A stretch of DNA of 25,975 nt from Sporomusaceae bacterium. GTDB lineage: Bacteria; Bacillota_C; Negativicutes; Sporomusales_B; UBA7701. Position 1 is the stretch's first letter. Each line of letters begins with the position of its first letter. This document shows, piece by piece, positions 7,669-17,367 of the stretch. Under the pieces are notes generated by a model, which saw only the letters and a list, made by a program, of their open reading frames with translations, made no database searches and was not told the DNA's origin. The stretch spans positions 1 to 25,975 of the forward strand of contig JALHDI010000032.1 of NCBI GenBank assembly GCA_022839045.1, in the 5' to 3' direction. Position numbers and translations under genes: made by a program.

Positions 7669-8121
7669 TTATTTCGCGCGGGACAGGAAGCTGAGCACTC
7701 TGGCGCCGGTGGTGCGCACGCGGCGCAGGGGGGTCATGCTCACTTTGACTTTGGGTTTCATGTCGCTTTCCGAGCCGAAGTCGCCGCGCTTGATGTTGGT
7801 GATTTTCGTTTTCTCCGGCTGGAGGAAGTTCTTGAGGATGGATACGGCTTTGTCGGGGCGGCTGTGGTCGCCGCAGGTGAAGACATCTACCGCCGCATAC
7901 CCGAGTTCGGGGTATGTGTGGATACTCATATGGCTTTCGGCTAAAAGCGCCAGGGCGGTCAAACCTTGCGGTTCGAACTTGTAGTAAGAGAAGTCGAGGA
8001 GAGTCATGTTGGCTTCGCGTACCGCGGTATGCATGGCCGTCTTGACGAATTCCAGGTCGTCGAGGCGCTCGAAGCTGCAACCATACATGTCGACCGTGAT
8101 ATGTTTGCCGATCACTTTCAT
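7669..8121 (-). CDS. speD: S-adenosylmethionine decarboxylase proenzyme
   Basis: SpeD makes decarboxylated AdoMet, the aminopropyl donor for spermidine. The 150-residue protein is the prokaryotic class 1B type. Self-cleavage should occur before S63 in AESHMSIHTYPE (61-72), creating the pyruvoyl group. H68 and C83 (in FTCGDH) sit at the positions of the known processing and catalytic residues of the Thermotoga-type enzyme. The N-terminus MKVIGKHITVDMYGC is typical. The ~25-residue basic C-terminal tail (RRVRTTGARVLSFLSRAK) is somewhat longer than the core. AAAGGGG lies 8 bases before the ATG. No spermidine synthase gene adjoins it, so it acts with genes elsewhere. It has its own strong promoter, a ~147-base leader and a terminator. 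Confidence 0.95.
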   Translation of the reverse strand: MKVIGKHITVDMYGCSFERLDDLEFVKTAMHTAVREANMTLLDFSYYKFEPQGLTALALLAESHMSIHTYPELGYAAVDVFTCGDHSRPDKAVSILKNFLQPEKTKITNIKRGDFGSESDMKPKVKVSMTPLRRVRTTGARVLSFLSRAK

Positions 8122-8268
8122 AATAATCGCCCCTTTGCCAGGTATTGCCCGCCCCTAAAGCAGCAACTTTTCCGCAAAAACGGCCGAAAACCCGGAAGTT
8201 TTTGATGAAAAGCGGCATTCTCCAGAAGGAATTGCGGTCTTTCTCCCATTATTATATGCTTTATACAG
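8122..8268 (-). other. Long 5' leader of speD
   Basis: From the predicted start near 8268 to the ATG is about 147 bases. The leader includes self-complementary stretches (CCGGGTTTTCGG; AACTTCC...GGAAAAGTT) and an in-leader ATG at 8218 after GGAG. I recognise no known riboswitch class. It makes up part of the 326-base gene-free stretch 8122-8447, whose remainder holds the divergent speD and fabK promoters. Confidence 0.35.
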
Positions 8269-8274
8269 TTTTTC

Positions 8275-8303
8275 ATTATAAGTCTCTTGGACATGAATGT
8301 AAA
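8275..8303 (-). promoter_or_regulatory. Sigma-A promoter of speD
   Basis: Leftward: TTTACA (8303-8298), a 17-base spacer and a perfect TATAAT (8280-8275). Confidence 0.75.
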
Positions 8304-8373
8304 GAGTTATTTTTTTAAATCCCGAAAAAATTTTTCCGCCCCGTACTTTCGGCCGGAGAGGTGGCATACTATC

Positions 8374-8403
8374 TTGCAAGGAAGGCGGCCGGCATAGTAA
8401 AAT
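8374..8403 (+). promoter_or_regulatory. Candidate promoter of fabK
   Basis: TTGCAA (8374-8379), an 18-base spacer and TAAAAT (8398-8403) lie about 45 bases upstream of the fabK start. No FapR-like operator was recognised. Confidence 0.45.
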
Positions 8404-8447
8404 CTTGCCATGGAACGCAACGATTTTCGCCGCAAAGGAGAATGAGC

Positions 8448-9389
8448 ATGCAGACTAAATTGACGTCTTTGCTGGGTATCGACTACCCCGTTTTACAGGG
8501 AGCCATGGCCTGGGTTTCCGACGCGCGGCTGGCCGCCGCGGTGTCCGCGGCCGGCGGGGCAGGCATCATCGCCACCGGCGGGCGGGAGGGGGCCTGGGTG
8601 CGGGAGCAGATTCGCCTGGCCAAGTCGTTGACCGACAAGCCGTTCGGGGTGAACGTGACGCTGCTGTCGCCGACCAAGGATGAGGTTATCGAGGTGATCT
8701 GCGAGGAGAAGGCGGCGTTCGTGACCATCGGCGCCGGCAATTCGGTGCCGTATTTCCCGGTTTTCGAAAAGGCGGGCATCAGGAAGATCCCCATCGTGCC
8801 CAACGCCAGGCTGGCCCAGCGCGTCGAGGCCAGCGGCGCCGACGCCATCGTCATCGAGGGCATGGAGGCCGGCGGCCATATCGGCGTGCTGACGACGATG
8901 GCGCTGATGACGCAGGTGATACCGCTGGTGTCCATCCCCGTGGTCGCGGCCGGCGGCTTCGCGGACGGACGGGGCTTGGCGGCGGCGCTCGTGATGGGCG
9001 CGGCCGGCGTCCAGATCGGCACGCGGTTCATGGTGGCCGAGGAGTGCCCGGTGCATCCCAGATTCAAGGAGAAGCTGATCGCGGCGGTCGATACCGACAC
9101 CGTCGTGACCGGAGCGACCATCGGCCACGGGGTGCGCGGCCTCAAGAACAAGTTCACCGAGAAGTTCCTGGCCCTCGAACGCAGCGGCACCCCGGAAGAG
9201 GAGCTCAACCGCCTGGCTGCCGGCACCAACCGCCTGGCGGCGGTGGAGGGGGACATCGAGAACGGCATGGTGCAGGCGGGGCAGAGCCTGCTGCCGCTCA
9301 AGAAGACCGAGCCGGTCAAGGATATCATCGCGGCGATCGTCGCCGAGGCCGGCCGCGTGCTTGCCGGGGCGCCCGGACTTGTGAAGTAG
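8448..9389 (+). CDS. fabK: Enoyl-[acyl-carrier-protein] reductase II (FMN-dependent)
   Basis: FabK carries out the last reduction of each fatty-acid elongation cycle using FMN and NAD(P)H. The 313-residue TIM-barrel protein starts MQTKLTSLLGIDYPVLQGAMAWVSD. It has AAVSAAGGAGIIATGG (~25-40), FGVNVTLLSP, and the FabK signature EAGGHIGVLTT with H144 at the catalytic histidine position. The phosphate-binding part follows (VVAAGGFADGRGLAAALVMGAAGVQIGTRF). These features favour FabK over its close relative nitronate monooxygenase. ATG 8448 is chosen because AAAGGAG (8434-8440) is 7 bases away; ATG 8442 is too close and the frame upstream has no ribosome site. It is first in a likely operon with the next two genes. 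No other fab gene is adjacent. Confidence 0.93.
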   Translation: MQTKLTSLLGIDYPVLQGAMAWVSDARLAAAVSAAGGAGIIATGGREGAWVREQIRLAKSLTDKPFGVNVTLLSPTKDEVIEVICEEKAAFVTIGAGNSVPYFPVFEKAGIRKIPIVPNARLAQRVEASGADAIVIEGMEAGGHIGVLTTMALMTQVIPLVSIPVVAAGGFADGRGLAAALVMGAAGVQIGTRFMVAEECPVHPRFKEKLIAAVDTDTVVTGATIGHGVRGLKNKFTEKFLALERSGTPEEELNRLAAGTNRLAAVEGDIENGMVQAGQSLLPLKKTEPVKDIIAAIVAEAGRVLAGAPGLVK

Positions 9390-9447
9390 GAATGGGCTTG
9401 CGCCCCTCGTGCCACAATAAGGGGAGAAAAACGGGCGCGAGGTGCGG

Positions 9448-9975
9448 ATGTTCACTCTTCATCACGGCTTCTGGCTGTACTTCTTTTCCCGGCGCCATCC
9501 CCGGGTATGGCATTTCGTCGCCGGGTCGATGCTGCCGGACTACGTATACCTTATTCTCATAGCCGTCCTGCTGGCGCGGGGCGAGTTCGGCTGGCACGAG
9601 CTTTTCCGCCTCTCGCCCACGACCTTCATGACCTATCTGCCTCAGTACCCCTGGGCGCTGCACATCGACCTGGCCGGGCATTCGGCGGTCTTCTGGGGCG
9701 CGGCTTTCGCCCTGACGCTGCTGCCGCCCTTCGGCCGGGCCCAGGCGTTTGTCGTCGGCTGGGGCACCCACCTGCTCCTCGACGGCCTGACCCACGCCGC
9801 CCACGCCAACCTCTTCCTGTACCCCCTGTCCCTGTTGGCGGCGCACAGCCCGATCTCATACTGGGAGCCGGACTACTTCGCGCGCGAGTTCAAGCTCGTC
9901 AACGGCACGCTCATGGGCCTTACGGCGGCCTACCTCGTCTATCACTGGTGGAAAAAGCGTAGAGAGAGGAACTGA
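9448..9975 (+). CDS. Small membrane protein, YdjM/DUF457-like putative metal-dependent hydrolase
   Basis: The 175-residue protein has several hydrophobic segments and conserved-looking polar residues: N-terminal LHHGFWLYFFSRRHP, GSMLPDYVYL (~28-37), LHIDLAGHSAVFW, and GWGTHLLLDGLTHAAHANLFLYPLS (~105-130). The LPD, H..H and H.LLDGLTH pattern recalls the membrane-bound metal-dependent hydrolase family (PF04307, YdjM). This resemblance is weak and no activity is assured. ATG 9448 is preceded by GAGGTG; a GTG at 9442 in frame is possible. It lies 58 bases after fabK and only 2 bases before the methyltransferase gene, so it is likely co-transcribed with both. Confidence 0.65.
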   Translation: MFTLHHGFWLYFFSRRHPRVWHFVAGSMLPDYVYLILIAVLLARGEFGWHELFRLSPTTFMTYLPQYPWALHIDLAGHSAVFWGAAFALTLLPPFGRAQAFVVGWGTHLLLDGLTHAAHANLFLYPLSLLAAHSPISYWEPDYFAREFKLVNGTLMGLTAAYLVYHWWKKRRERN

Positions 9976-9977
9976 AT

Positions 9978-11159
9978 ATGGACGCGACAGCCAAGATAAT
10001 CCTGCGCAAAGGGGCGCAGCACCGCGTGGAGGCCGGCCACCCTTGGGTTTATCAGACCGAGCTCGACGCCGTGGAGGGCGATTTCGCCCCCGGCGACATC
10101 GTCGACGTTTACAACTTCCGCCGCCGTTTCATCGGCCGCGGCTACATAAACCCCCGTTCGCAGATCATCGTCCGCATCTTAAGCCGCGAGCAGGAGCCTG
10201 TCGACCGCGAGTTCTTCAAACGCCGCCTCGCCGCCGCCTGGCAGTGGCGGCAGCGCTTCGTCGCCGAGCCGGAGTACTGCCGGCTGGTATTCGGCGAGGC
10301 CGATTTCCTGCCCGCCCTTATCGTGGACAAGTTCGGGCCGTACCTCGTCGTCCAGACGCTGGCCTTCGGCATCGATATATATAAGGATATGATCGTCGGC
10401 ATCCTGGAGGAGATGTTCAGCCCTGCCGGCGTGTACGAGCGCAACGACGTGCCGGTGCGCGAGCTGGAGGGCCTGGAGCAGCGCAAGGGCTACCTGCGGG
10501 GCGAGTTTCCCACTCTCATCGAGGTGCGCGAGAACGGCATCCCCTTCTACGCCGACATCGAAAACGGCCAGAAGACCGGCTTTTTTTACGACCAGCGGGA
10601 GAACCGCACCGTGCTGAAGGATTTCGTCGCCGGCGCCCGCGTCCTCGACTGTTTCTGCCACACCGGCTCGTTCGCCGTCCATGCCCTCCGCTACGGAGCC
10701 GAGCACGTCAGCGCCGTCGACATCTCCGCGCCGGCCGTGGAGCTGGCAGCGAAGAACGCGGCTTTAAGCGGCGTGGAAGACCGCTGCGACTTCCAGGTGG
10801 CCAACGCTTTCGACGTGCTGCGCAGCCTGTCCGACGAGCGCAGGAAGTACGACGTCGTCATCCTCGACCCGCCGGCCTTCACCAAGAACCGCGGCGGCCT
10901 CGAGGGCGCGGCCCGCGGCTATAAGGAGATCAACCTGCGCGGCCTCAAGCTGGTGAGGCCCGGCGGCTTCCTGGTGACCTGCTCGTGCTCCTACCACATG
11001 GACCGCGACTTTTTCGCCGCCATCGTCCTCGACGCCGCCCGCGACGCCCGGCGGACGGTGCGCCAGGTGGAGTACCGGACGCAGGCGAAGGATCATCCGA
11101 TACTGCCGGCCGCGCCGGAGACGAATTATCTCAAATTTTTGGTCTTAGAGGTATTGTGA
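9978..11159 (+). CDS. rlmI: Class I SAM-dependent rRNA methyltransferase, RlmI family
   Basis: RlmI-type enzymes methylate a cytosine at C5 in 23S rRNA. The 393-residue protein has an N-terminal PUA domain (KIILRKGAQHRVEAGHPWVYQTE, VDVYNFRRRFIGRGYINPRSQI), a central EEHEA-like region and a Rossmann methyltransferase domain. The latter has the SAM-binding motif VLDCFCHTGSFAVHA (from 222), the acidic VSAVDIS, DPPAFTK (297-303) and CSCSYHM (335-341). Length matches the family (~390-400). The ATG follows the previous stop by 2 bases, with AGAGAGG inside the upstream gene. A palindromic repeat begins at the stop codon itself. The exact target base in this organism is inferred from the family. Confidence 0.9.
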   Translation: MDATAKIILRKGAQHRVEAGHPWVYQTELDAVEGDFAPGDIVDVYNFRRRFIGRGYINPRSQIIVRILSREQEPVDREFFKRRLAAAWQWRQRFVAEPEYCRLVFGEADFLPALIVDKFGPYLVVQTLAFGIDIYKDMIVGILEEMFSPAGVYERNDVPVRELEGLEQRKGYLRGEFPTLIEVRENGIPFYADIENGQKTGFFYDQRENRTVLKDFVAGARVLDCFCHTGSFAVHALRYGAEHVSAVDISAPAVELAAKNAALSGVEDRCDFQVANAFDVLRSLSDERRKYDVVILDPPAFTKNRGGLEGAARGYKEINLRGLKLVRPGGFLVTCSCSYHMDRDFFAAIVLDAARDARRTVRQVEYRTQAKDHPILPAAPETNYLKFLVLEVL

Positions 11160-11279
11160 GACTGTGTAGAAAGTCCATCTGCGGCGTTGCTCCTCGGCTG
11201 CCATCCTCAGCGTACGTTCGTGTACGCTTCCGGTGTCAGCCTCCGGTGCGCCTTGCATCTGGAGCTTTCTACGCAGTCT
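11159..11279 (+). repeat. Long palindromic intergenic element, copy A
   Basis: A 121-base imperfect palindrome: the left arm (11159-11190, AGACTGTGTAGAAAG...) is nearly the reverse complement of the right arm (11248-11279, ...CTTTCTACGCAGTCT). An inner hairpin GCGTAC/GTACGC lies at 11210-11215/11222-11227. Its core (CATCTGCGGCGTTGCTCCTC; TTGCATCTGGAGC) recurs in copies B and C. It starts at the final base of the rlmI stop codon. Confidence 0.85.
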
Positions 11280-11311
11280 AAGGATTTTGGGAACGATAAA
11301 AACGGTATTCA

Positions 11312-11352
11312 TAACCCCTGCCGGGTTTCCCGACGGGGGTTAGCAATTTTTT
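11312..11352 (+). terminator. Rho-independent terminator upstream of ctsR
   Basis: TAACCCCTGCCGGG (11312-11325) pairs with CCCGACGGGGGTTA (11329-11342) with few mismatches, followed by GCAATTTTTTC. It separates the fabK-rlmI group from the ctsR operon. Confidence 0.82.
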
Positions 11353-11362
11353 CATTTCCCTC

Positions 11363-11391
11363 TTGCAAAAGGTCAAAAAGTCAGATACAAT
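11363..11391 (+). promoter_or_regulatory. Sigma-A promoter of the ctsR operon
   Basis: TTGCAA (11363-11368), a 17-base spacer and TACAAT (11386-11391). GTCAAA repeats lie in the spacer and downstream, as expected for a CtsR-repressed promoter. Confidence 0.75.
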
Positions 11392-11432
11392 AAAGTCAAA
11401 GGTCAAAATGTCAAAAGGGCAGATAGTCAAAA
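11371..11432 (+). promoter_or_regulatory. CtsR-type operator array
   Basis: GTCAAA occurs at 11372, 11395, 11402, 11410 and 11426, with GTCAGA at 11380 and a degenerate GGCAGA at 11418. Steps between neighbours are 7, 8 or about twice that. The known CtsR box is two (A/G)GTCAAA heptads separated by 3 bases (10-base step), so the heptad is conserved but the spacing differs. The array covers the promoter spacer and the region downstream of the -10. Confidence 0.7.
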
Positions 11433-11444
11433 CCGGGAGTTGGT

Positions 11445-11894
11445 ATGATGGGTAATTTGGCCGATATCATCGAAAATTTCATCCTCAGCCGCCTGGCGGA
11501 CGAGGAGAAGCAGGTCGCCGTCCTCAGGCGCAACGAGATGGCCGACGAGCTTAACTGCGCCCCGTCGCAGATCAGCTATGTGCTCAGCACGCGCTTCACG
11601 GTCGAGCGGGGCTTCATCGTCGAGTCGCGGCGCGGTTCGGGCGGGTTCGTCCGCATCGTCCGCATCCCGGTGCGGCAGATCGTCTACGAGGACGCCGCCC
11701 GCCAGCTGGGCGAGGAGGCGCAGGCCGACGATGTCGAGCAGACCATCGAGCGGCTGCGGATGTACGGCATGCTGAGCGACCGCGAGGCGGGCATCATGCA
11801 GCACTTTTTCCAGACGGCCGGCGACCGGCTCGTGGCGGCCGAGAAGGCCCGCATCCTGCGGTCGCTCTTAAGGCGGCTGACGGATTTCGAGTAA
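11445..11894 (+). CDS. ctsR: Transcriptional repressor CtsR
   Basis: CtsR represses class III heat-shock genes (clp and its own operon) and is released on heat shock, with McsB/McsA/ClpC controlling its activity. The 149-residue protein is close to the usual ~153. It has an N-terminal winged helix-turn-helix (NLADIIENFILSRL, RRNEMADELNCAPSQISYVLSTRF). The glycine-rich wing SRRGSGGFVRI (~61-71) has Arg62 and Gly64 at the positions known in Geobacillus/Bacillus as the McsB phosphorylation site and thermosensor glycine. The C-terminal helical domain binds ClpC in the family. GGGAG lies 6 bases before ATG 11445; ATG 11448 is also possible. It is first in the four-gene operon and sits under the GTCAAA array, so it is autoregulated. 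Confidence 0.95.
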   Translation: MMGNLADIIENFILSRLADEEKQVAVLRRNEMADELNCAPSQISYVLSTRFTVERGFIVESRRGSGGFVRIVRIPVRQIVYEDAARQLGEEAQADDVEQTIERLRMYGMLSDREAGIMQHFFQTAGDRLVAAEKARILRSLLRRLTDFE

Positions 11895-11910
11895 TGAGGA
11901 GGGAACGATA

Positions 11911-12426
11911 ATGCTGTGCGACGATTGCAAGGAAAGACCGGCCAGCGTGCATATCACCAAGATCAACAACAACCAGAAGACGGAAAAGCACCTCTGCGAC
12001 GTCTGCGCCGAGAAGGCGGGCGAACTGTCCTTCTCGACCGACGCCAATTTCGCCTTCCAGGATTTCCTCAAGGGGATGATGGGCAGCAGCCTCGCCGGCC
12101 TGCCCCACCAGAGGAGCGAAGCCGCCTGTCCCAGTTGCGGGCTGACCTACGGCGACTTCGGCCGCAGCGGCAAGATCGGCTGCGGCGAGTGCTACACAGC
12201 CTACGGCGACCGCCTCGAACCGCTGCTGCGCCGTATCCACGGCACCAGCACCCACACCGGCAAGGTGCCGCGGCGGGGCGGCGGCAAGCTGGCGATCCGG
12301 CAGCGGCTGCGCCAGTTGAAAGGCGAGCTCGACCGCCACGTGAGCCGCGAGGAGTACGAGCAGGCCGCCAAGGTGCGCGACGAGATCAAGGCTCTCGAAG
12401 GGCAAATCAACGCGGAGAAGGGGTGA
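11911..12426 (+). CDS. mcsA: Protein-arginine kinase activator McsA
   Basis: McsA binds and activates the arginine kinase McsB. The 171-residue protein has four CxxC zinc motifs: C3/C6 (LCDDCKE), C29/C32 (LCDVCAE), C73/C76 (CPSCG) and C91/C94 (CGECY). A C-terminal UVR-type helical hairpin follows (LRQLKGELDRHVSREEYEQAAKVRDEIKALE, ~134-164), the same module found in the middle of ClpC. The ATG follows ctsR by 16 bases with GAGGGA upstream. The gene order ctsR-mcsA-mcsB-clpC is the standard Firmicutes operon. Confidence 0.95.
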   Translation: MLCDDCKERPASVHITKINNNQKTEKHLCDVCAEKAGELSFSTDANFAFQDFLKGMMGSSLAGLPHQRSEAACPSCGLTYGDFGRSGKIGCGECYTAYGDRLEPLLRRIHGTSTHTGKVPRRGGGKLAIRQRLRQLKGELDRHVSREEYEQAAKVRDEIKALEGQINAEKG

Positions 12427-12431
12427 GACCG

Positions 12432-13500
12432 ATGTCAATCGAGAATCTGCTTGATAAGCCGCTGACCCCATGGATGAAGGGCGGCGGGCCGGACGGGGAC
12501 ATCGTCCTTTCCAGCCGCATCCGCCTGGCCCGTAATCTCGAAGGGGTGCCCTTCCCGGGACGGGCCGACGGCAAGGCGCTGGCCGCCGTCGCCGACGAGG
12601 TCCGCAAATCGGTGGGCGATCTCGGCGCTGCCGACAAGCATGTATATATGTTCGTGGAAATGGACAAACTGCCGCCGCTGGAGCGCAACGTGCTGGTGGA
12701 GAAGCACATCATCAGCCCGCACCACGCCGACGAGCGCGGCCACCGCGCCCTCGTGGTGCGCGACGACGCGGCGGTGAGCATCATGGTCAACGAGGAGGAC
12801 CACCTGCGCATCCAGTGCCTGATGCCGGGGCTCAACCTCCAGGAGGCGCTCGCCCTCGCCAACCGCGTCGACGACTTGCTGGAGGCCAAGCACACCTTCG
12901 CGTTCAGCGAGCGGACCGGCTACCTCACTGCCTGCCCCACCAATGCGGGCACGGGCATGAGGGCGTCGGTGATGGTGCATCTGCCGGCGCTGGTCCTCAC
13001 CCGCCAGATCAACCGGATCGTCGCCGCCGCCACCCAGCTGGGCCTGGCGGTGCGGGGCCTCTACGGCGAAGGCACCGAGGCCATCGGCAACATCTTCCAG
13101 ATCTCCAATCAGATTACCCTCGGCCACAGCGAGCAGGAGATCATCGACAACCTGCAGTCGATCGCCAGGCAGGTCGTCGAGCAGGAGCGCGCGGCCAGGC
13201 AGGTGCTGGCAGACAAATCGCCGGACGCGCTGGCCGACAGGGTCTGGCGGGCGTACGGCGTCCTCCGCTACGCCCGGAGCATCTCCGGCCAGGAGGCCAT
13301 GGGCCTGCTCAGCGAGGTACGGCTGGGCATCGACCTCAAAGTGATTACCGGGGTGGACGCGGCGGTGTTCAACGAACTGCTCGTCACCACCCGCCCGAAT
13401 TTCCTGCAGAAAATCGCCGGCCGGGAGGAAATCGACCCCGGCGAGCGCGACCGGCTGCGGGCTCAGTTGATAAGAGAGAAATTGAAGGAGGGGAAACCCA

Positions 13501-13508
<8 letters not shown>
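12432..13508 (+). CDS. mcsB: Protein-arginine kinase McsB
   Basis: McsB phosphorylates arginines in CtsR and in damaged proteins, marking them for ClpCP. The 358-residue protein has the phosphagen-kinase catalytic fold: [17 protein letters not shown] (27-43), [11 protein letters not shown] (89-99), NEEDHLRIQ (120-128, catalytic acids), and [22 protein letters not shown] (166-187) with the active-site C168. Near the C-terminus ERDRLRA (338-344) fits the RDxxRA phospho-arginine-binding pocket known from Bacillus/Geobacillus McsB. The ATG at 12432 is 5 bases after the mcsA stop. The end overlaps clpC by 8 bases, indicating translational coupling. Confidence 0.96.
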
Positions 13509-15915
<2,407 letters not shown>

Positions 15916-15943
15916 TTAGGAAGGAAATGCACGAAATATAACG

Positions 15944-15977
15944 AAAAAGGTACTTAGAGCCATCTAAGTACCTTTTT
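15944..15977 (+). terminator. Rho-independent terminator of the ctsR-clpC operon
   Basis: A perfect 15-bp stem AAAAAGGTACTTAGA/TCTAAGTACCTTTTT (15944-15958 with 15963-15977) has a 4-base loop and a T-run within the stem end. It lies between clpC and radA. Confidence 0.9.
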
Positions 15978-15999
15978 CCCGTGAAAGGGGCCACTATCG

Positions 16000-17367
16000 G
16001 TGTCTAAGACGAAAATCCGCTTCGCGTGCCAGGAATGCGGCCACGATTCGCCCAAGTGGCTGGGCCGCTGCCCGGGTTGCGGCGCCTGGAACAGCATGGT
16101 CGAGGAGGTCGTGGCCAAGCAGCCGGCGGCCAGGGCGGCCGCCCGCTCCCTGCCGGCGGCCAGGCCGCTGCCGATCACCGCTGTGGACACCGCCGGCCTG
16201 CCCCGCATCAAGACCGGGATCGCGGAATTCGACCGCGTGCTGGGGGGCGGCATCGTACCCGGTTCGCTCGTCCTGCTGGGCGGCGACCCCGGTATCGGCA
16301 AATCGACGCTGCTGCTGCAGGTGGCCGGCGGCATCGGCGCGGCCGCAGGCCGCGTGCTGTACGTTTCCGGGGAGGAGTCGGCCGCCCAGACGCGTCTCCG
16401 GGCCGAACGCCTCGGCAAAATGAGTGATAATCTGCTCGTTATGACAGAAACTAATCTCGACGAGATCATCGCCCAGGCCGAGGCCATCGCCCCTGCGATG
16501 GTGGTGGTGGACTCCATCCAGACGATGTTCAGCCCCGACCTGCCGTCGGCGCCGGGGAGCGTCGGCCAGGTGCGGGAATCGACCGGCCGCCTGCTGCGCT
16601 TCGCCAAGGAGAGCGGCATCCCGGTGGTCATCATCGGCCATGTCACCAAGGACGGGAATATCGCCGGGCCCCGGCTCCTCGAGCATATGGTGGATGTCGT
16701 CCTCTACTTCGAGGGGGAAAGAAGCTACGCCTTCCGGATGCTCAGGGCGATGAAGAACAGGTTCGGGGCGACGACGGAAAGCGGTCTGTTCAGCATGGAG
16801 GAGGACGGCCTGACCCAGGTGGAGAACCCCTCCGCGCTGCTGCTGGCCGAGAGGCCGCAGGGCGTTCCCGGCTCGGTCGTGCTGGCCTGCCTGGAAGGGG
16901 CGCGGCCGCTGCTGATCGAGATCCAGGCCCTCGTGAGCACAACCTGCTTCGGCATGCCGCGGCGCATGGCGGCGGGGTTCGACTATAACCGGCTGATCCT
17001 GCTCATGGCGGTGCTGGAAAAGCGCGTCGGCCTGGCCCTGGGCAACCAGGACGCTTACGTCAACGCCGTCGGCGGCATCCGCACCGACGAGCCGGCCGCC
17101 GATCTGGCGGTGTGCCTGGCGCTGGTGGCCAGTTTCCGCAATCTCGTCATCGATCCGGGGACGGCCGTCATGGGTGAAGTCGGCCTGACCGGCGAGGTGC
17201 GGATGATTTCCCGCGTGGACCTGAGGGTCAGGGAAGCAGCCGCGCTGGGCTTCAAGCGGGTCGTCGTCCCGGCGGGCAACCTCGCGGGCCTGAAGGCCCG
17301 CCCGGCCGGGCTGGAGATAATCGGGGCAAGTAATGTTATGGAGGCGATGGAGGCGGTTATGACATGA
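16000..17367 (+). CDS. radA: DNA repair protein RadA (Sms)
   Basis: RadA is a RecA-related motor that drives branch migration during homologous recombination. The 455-residue protein has an N-terminal zinc finger CQECG...CPGCG (C10, C13, C24, C27), a RecA-like ATPase with Walker A GGDPGIGKST (94-103), and the RadA-specific KNRFG motif (252-256). A C-terminal Lon-protease-like domain follows (GNQDAYVNAVGGIRTDEPAADLAV and beyond). The start is GTG at 16000 with AAAGGGG 9 bases upstream. No promoter is obvious between the clpC terminator and the gene, so it may rely partly on readthrough. It overlaps disA by 4 bases (ATGA). Confidence 0.96.
   Translation: MSKTKIRFACQECGHDSPKWLGRCPGCGAWNSMVEEVVAKQPAARAAARSLPAARPLPITAVDTAGLPRIKTGIAEFDRVLGGGIVPGSLVLLGGDPGIGKSTLLLQVAGGIGAAAGRVLYVSGEESAAQTRLRAERLGKMSDNLLVMTETNLDEIIAQAEAIAPAMVVVDSIQTMFSPDLPSAPGSVGQVRESTGRLLRFAKESGIPVVIIGHVTKDGNIAGPRLLEHMVDVVLYFEGERSYAFRMLRAMKNRFGATTESGLFSMEEDGLTQVENPSALLLAERPQGVPGSVVLACLEGARPLLIEIQALVSTTCFGMPRRMAAGFDYNRLILLMAVLEKRVGLALGNQDAYVNAVGGIRTDEPAADLAVCLALVASFRNLVIDPGTAVMGEVGLTGEVRMISRVDLRVREAAALGFKRVVVPAGNLAGLKARPAGLEIIGASNVMEAMEAVMT

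Noticed and set aside
7616..8218. Open frame of 200 codons overlapping speD in another frame, beginning in its leader
   Set aside because: It is His/Arg/Pro-rich with no motif and mostly mirrors speD; only the short upstream start was kept as a minor note in the leader.
8361..8447. N-terminal extension of fabK to 8361
   Set aside because: The extra residues are unlike FabK and overlap the predicted promoter; ATG 8448 has AAAGGAG at the right distance.
11371..11432. GTCAAA repeats as a CRISPR-like or tandem repeat array
   Set aside because: Units are 6-7 bases with no spacers, and their location over the ctsR promoter is explained by CtsR binding.
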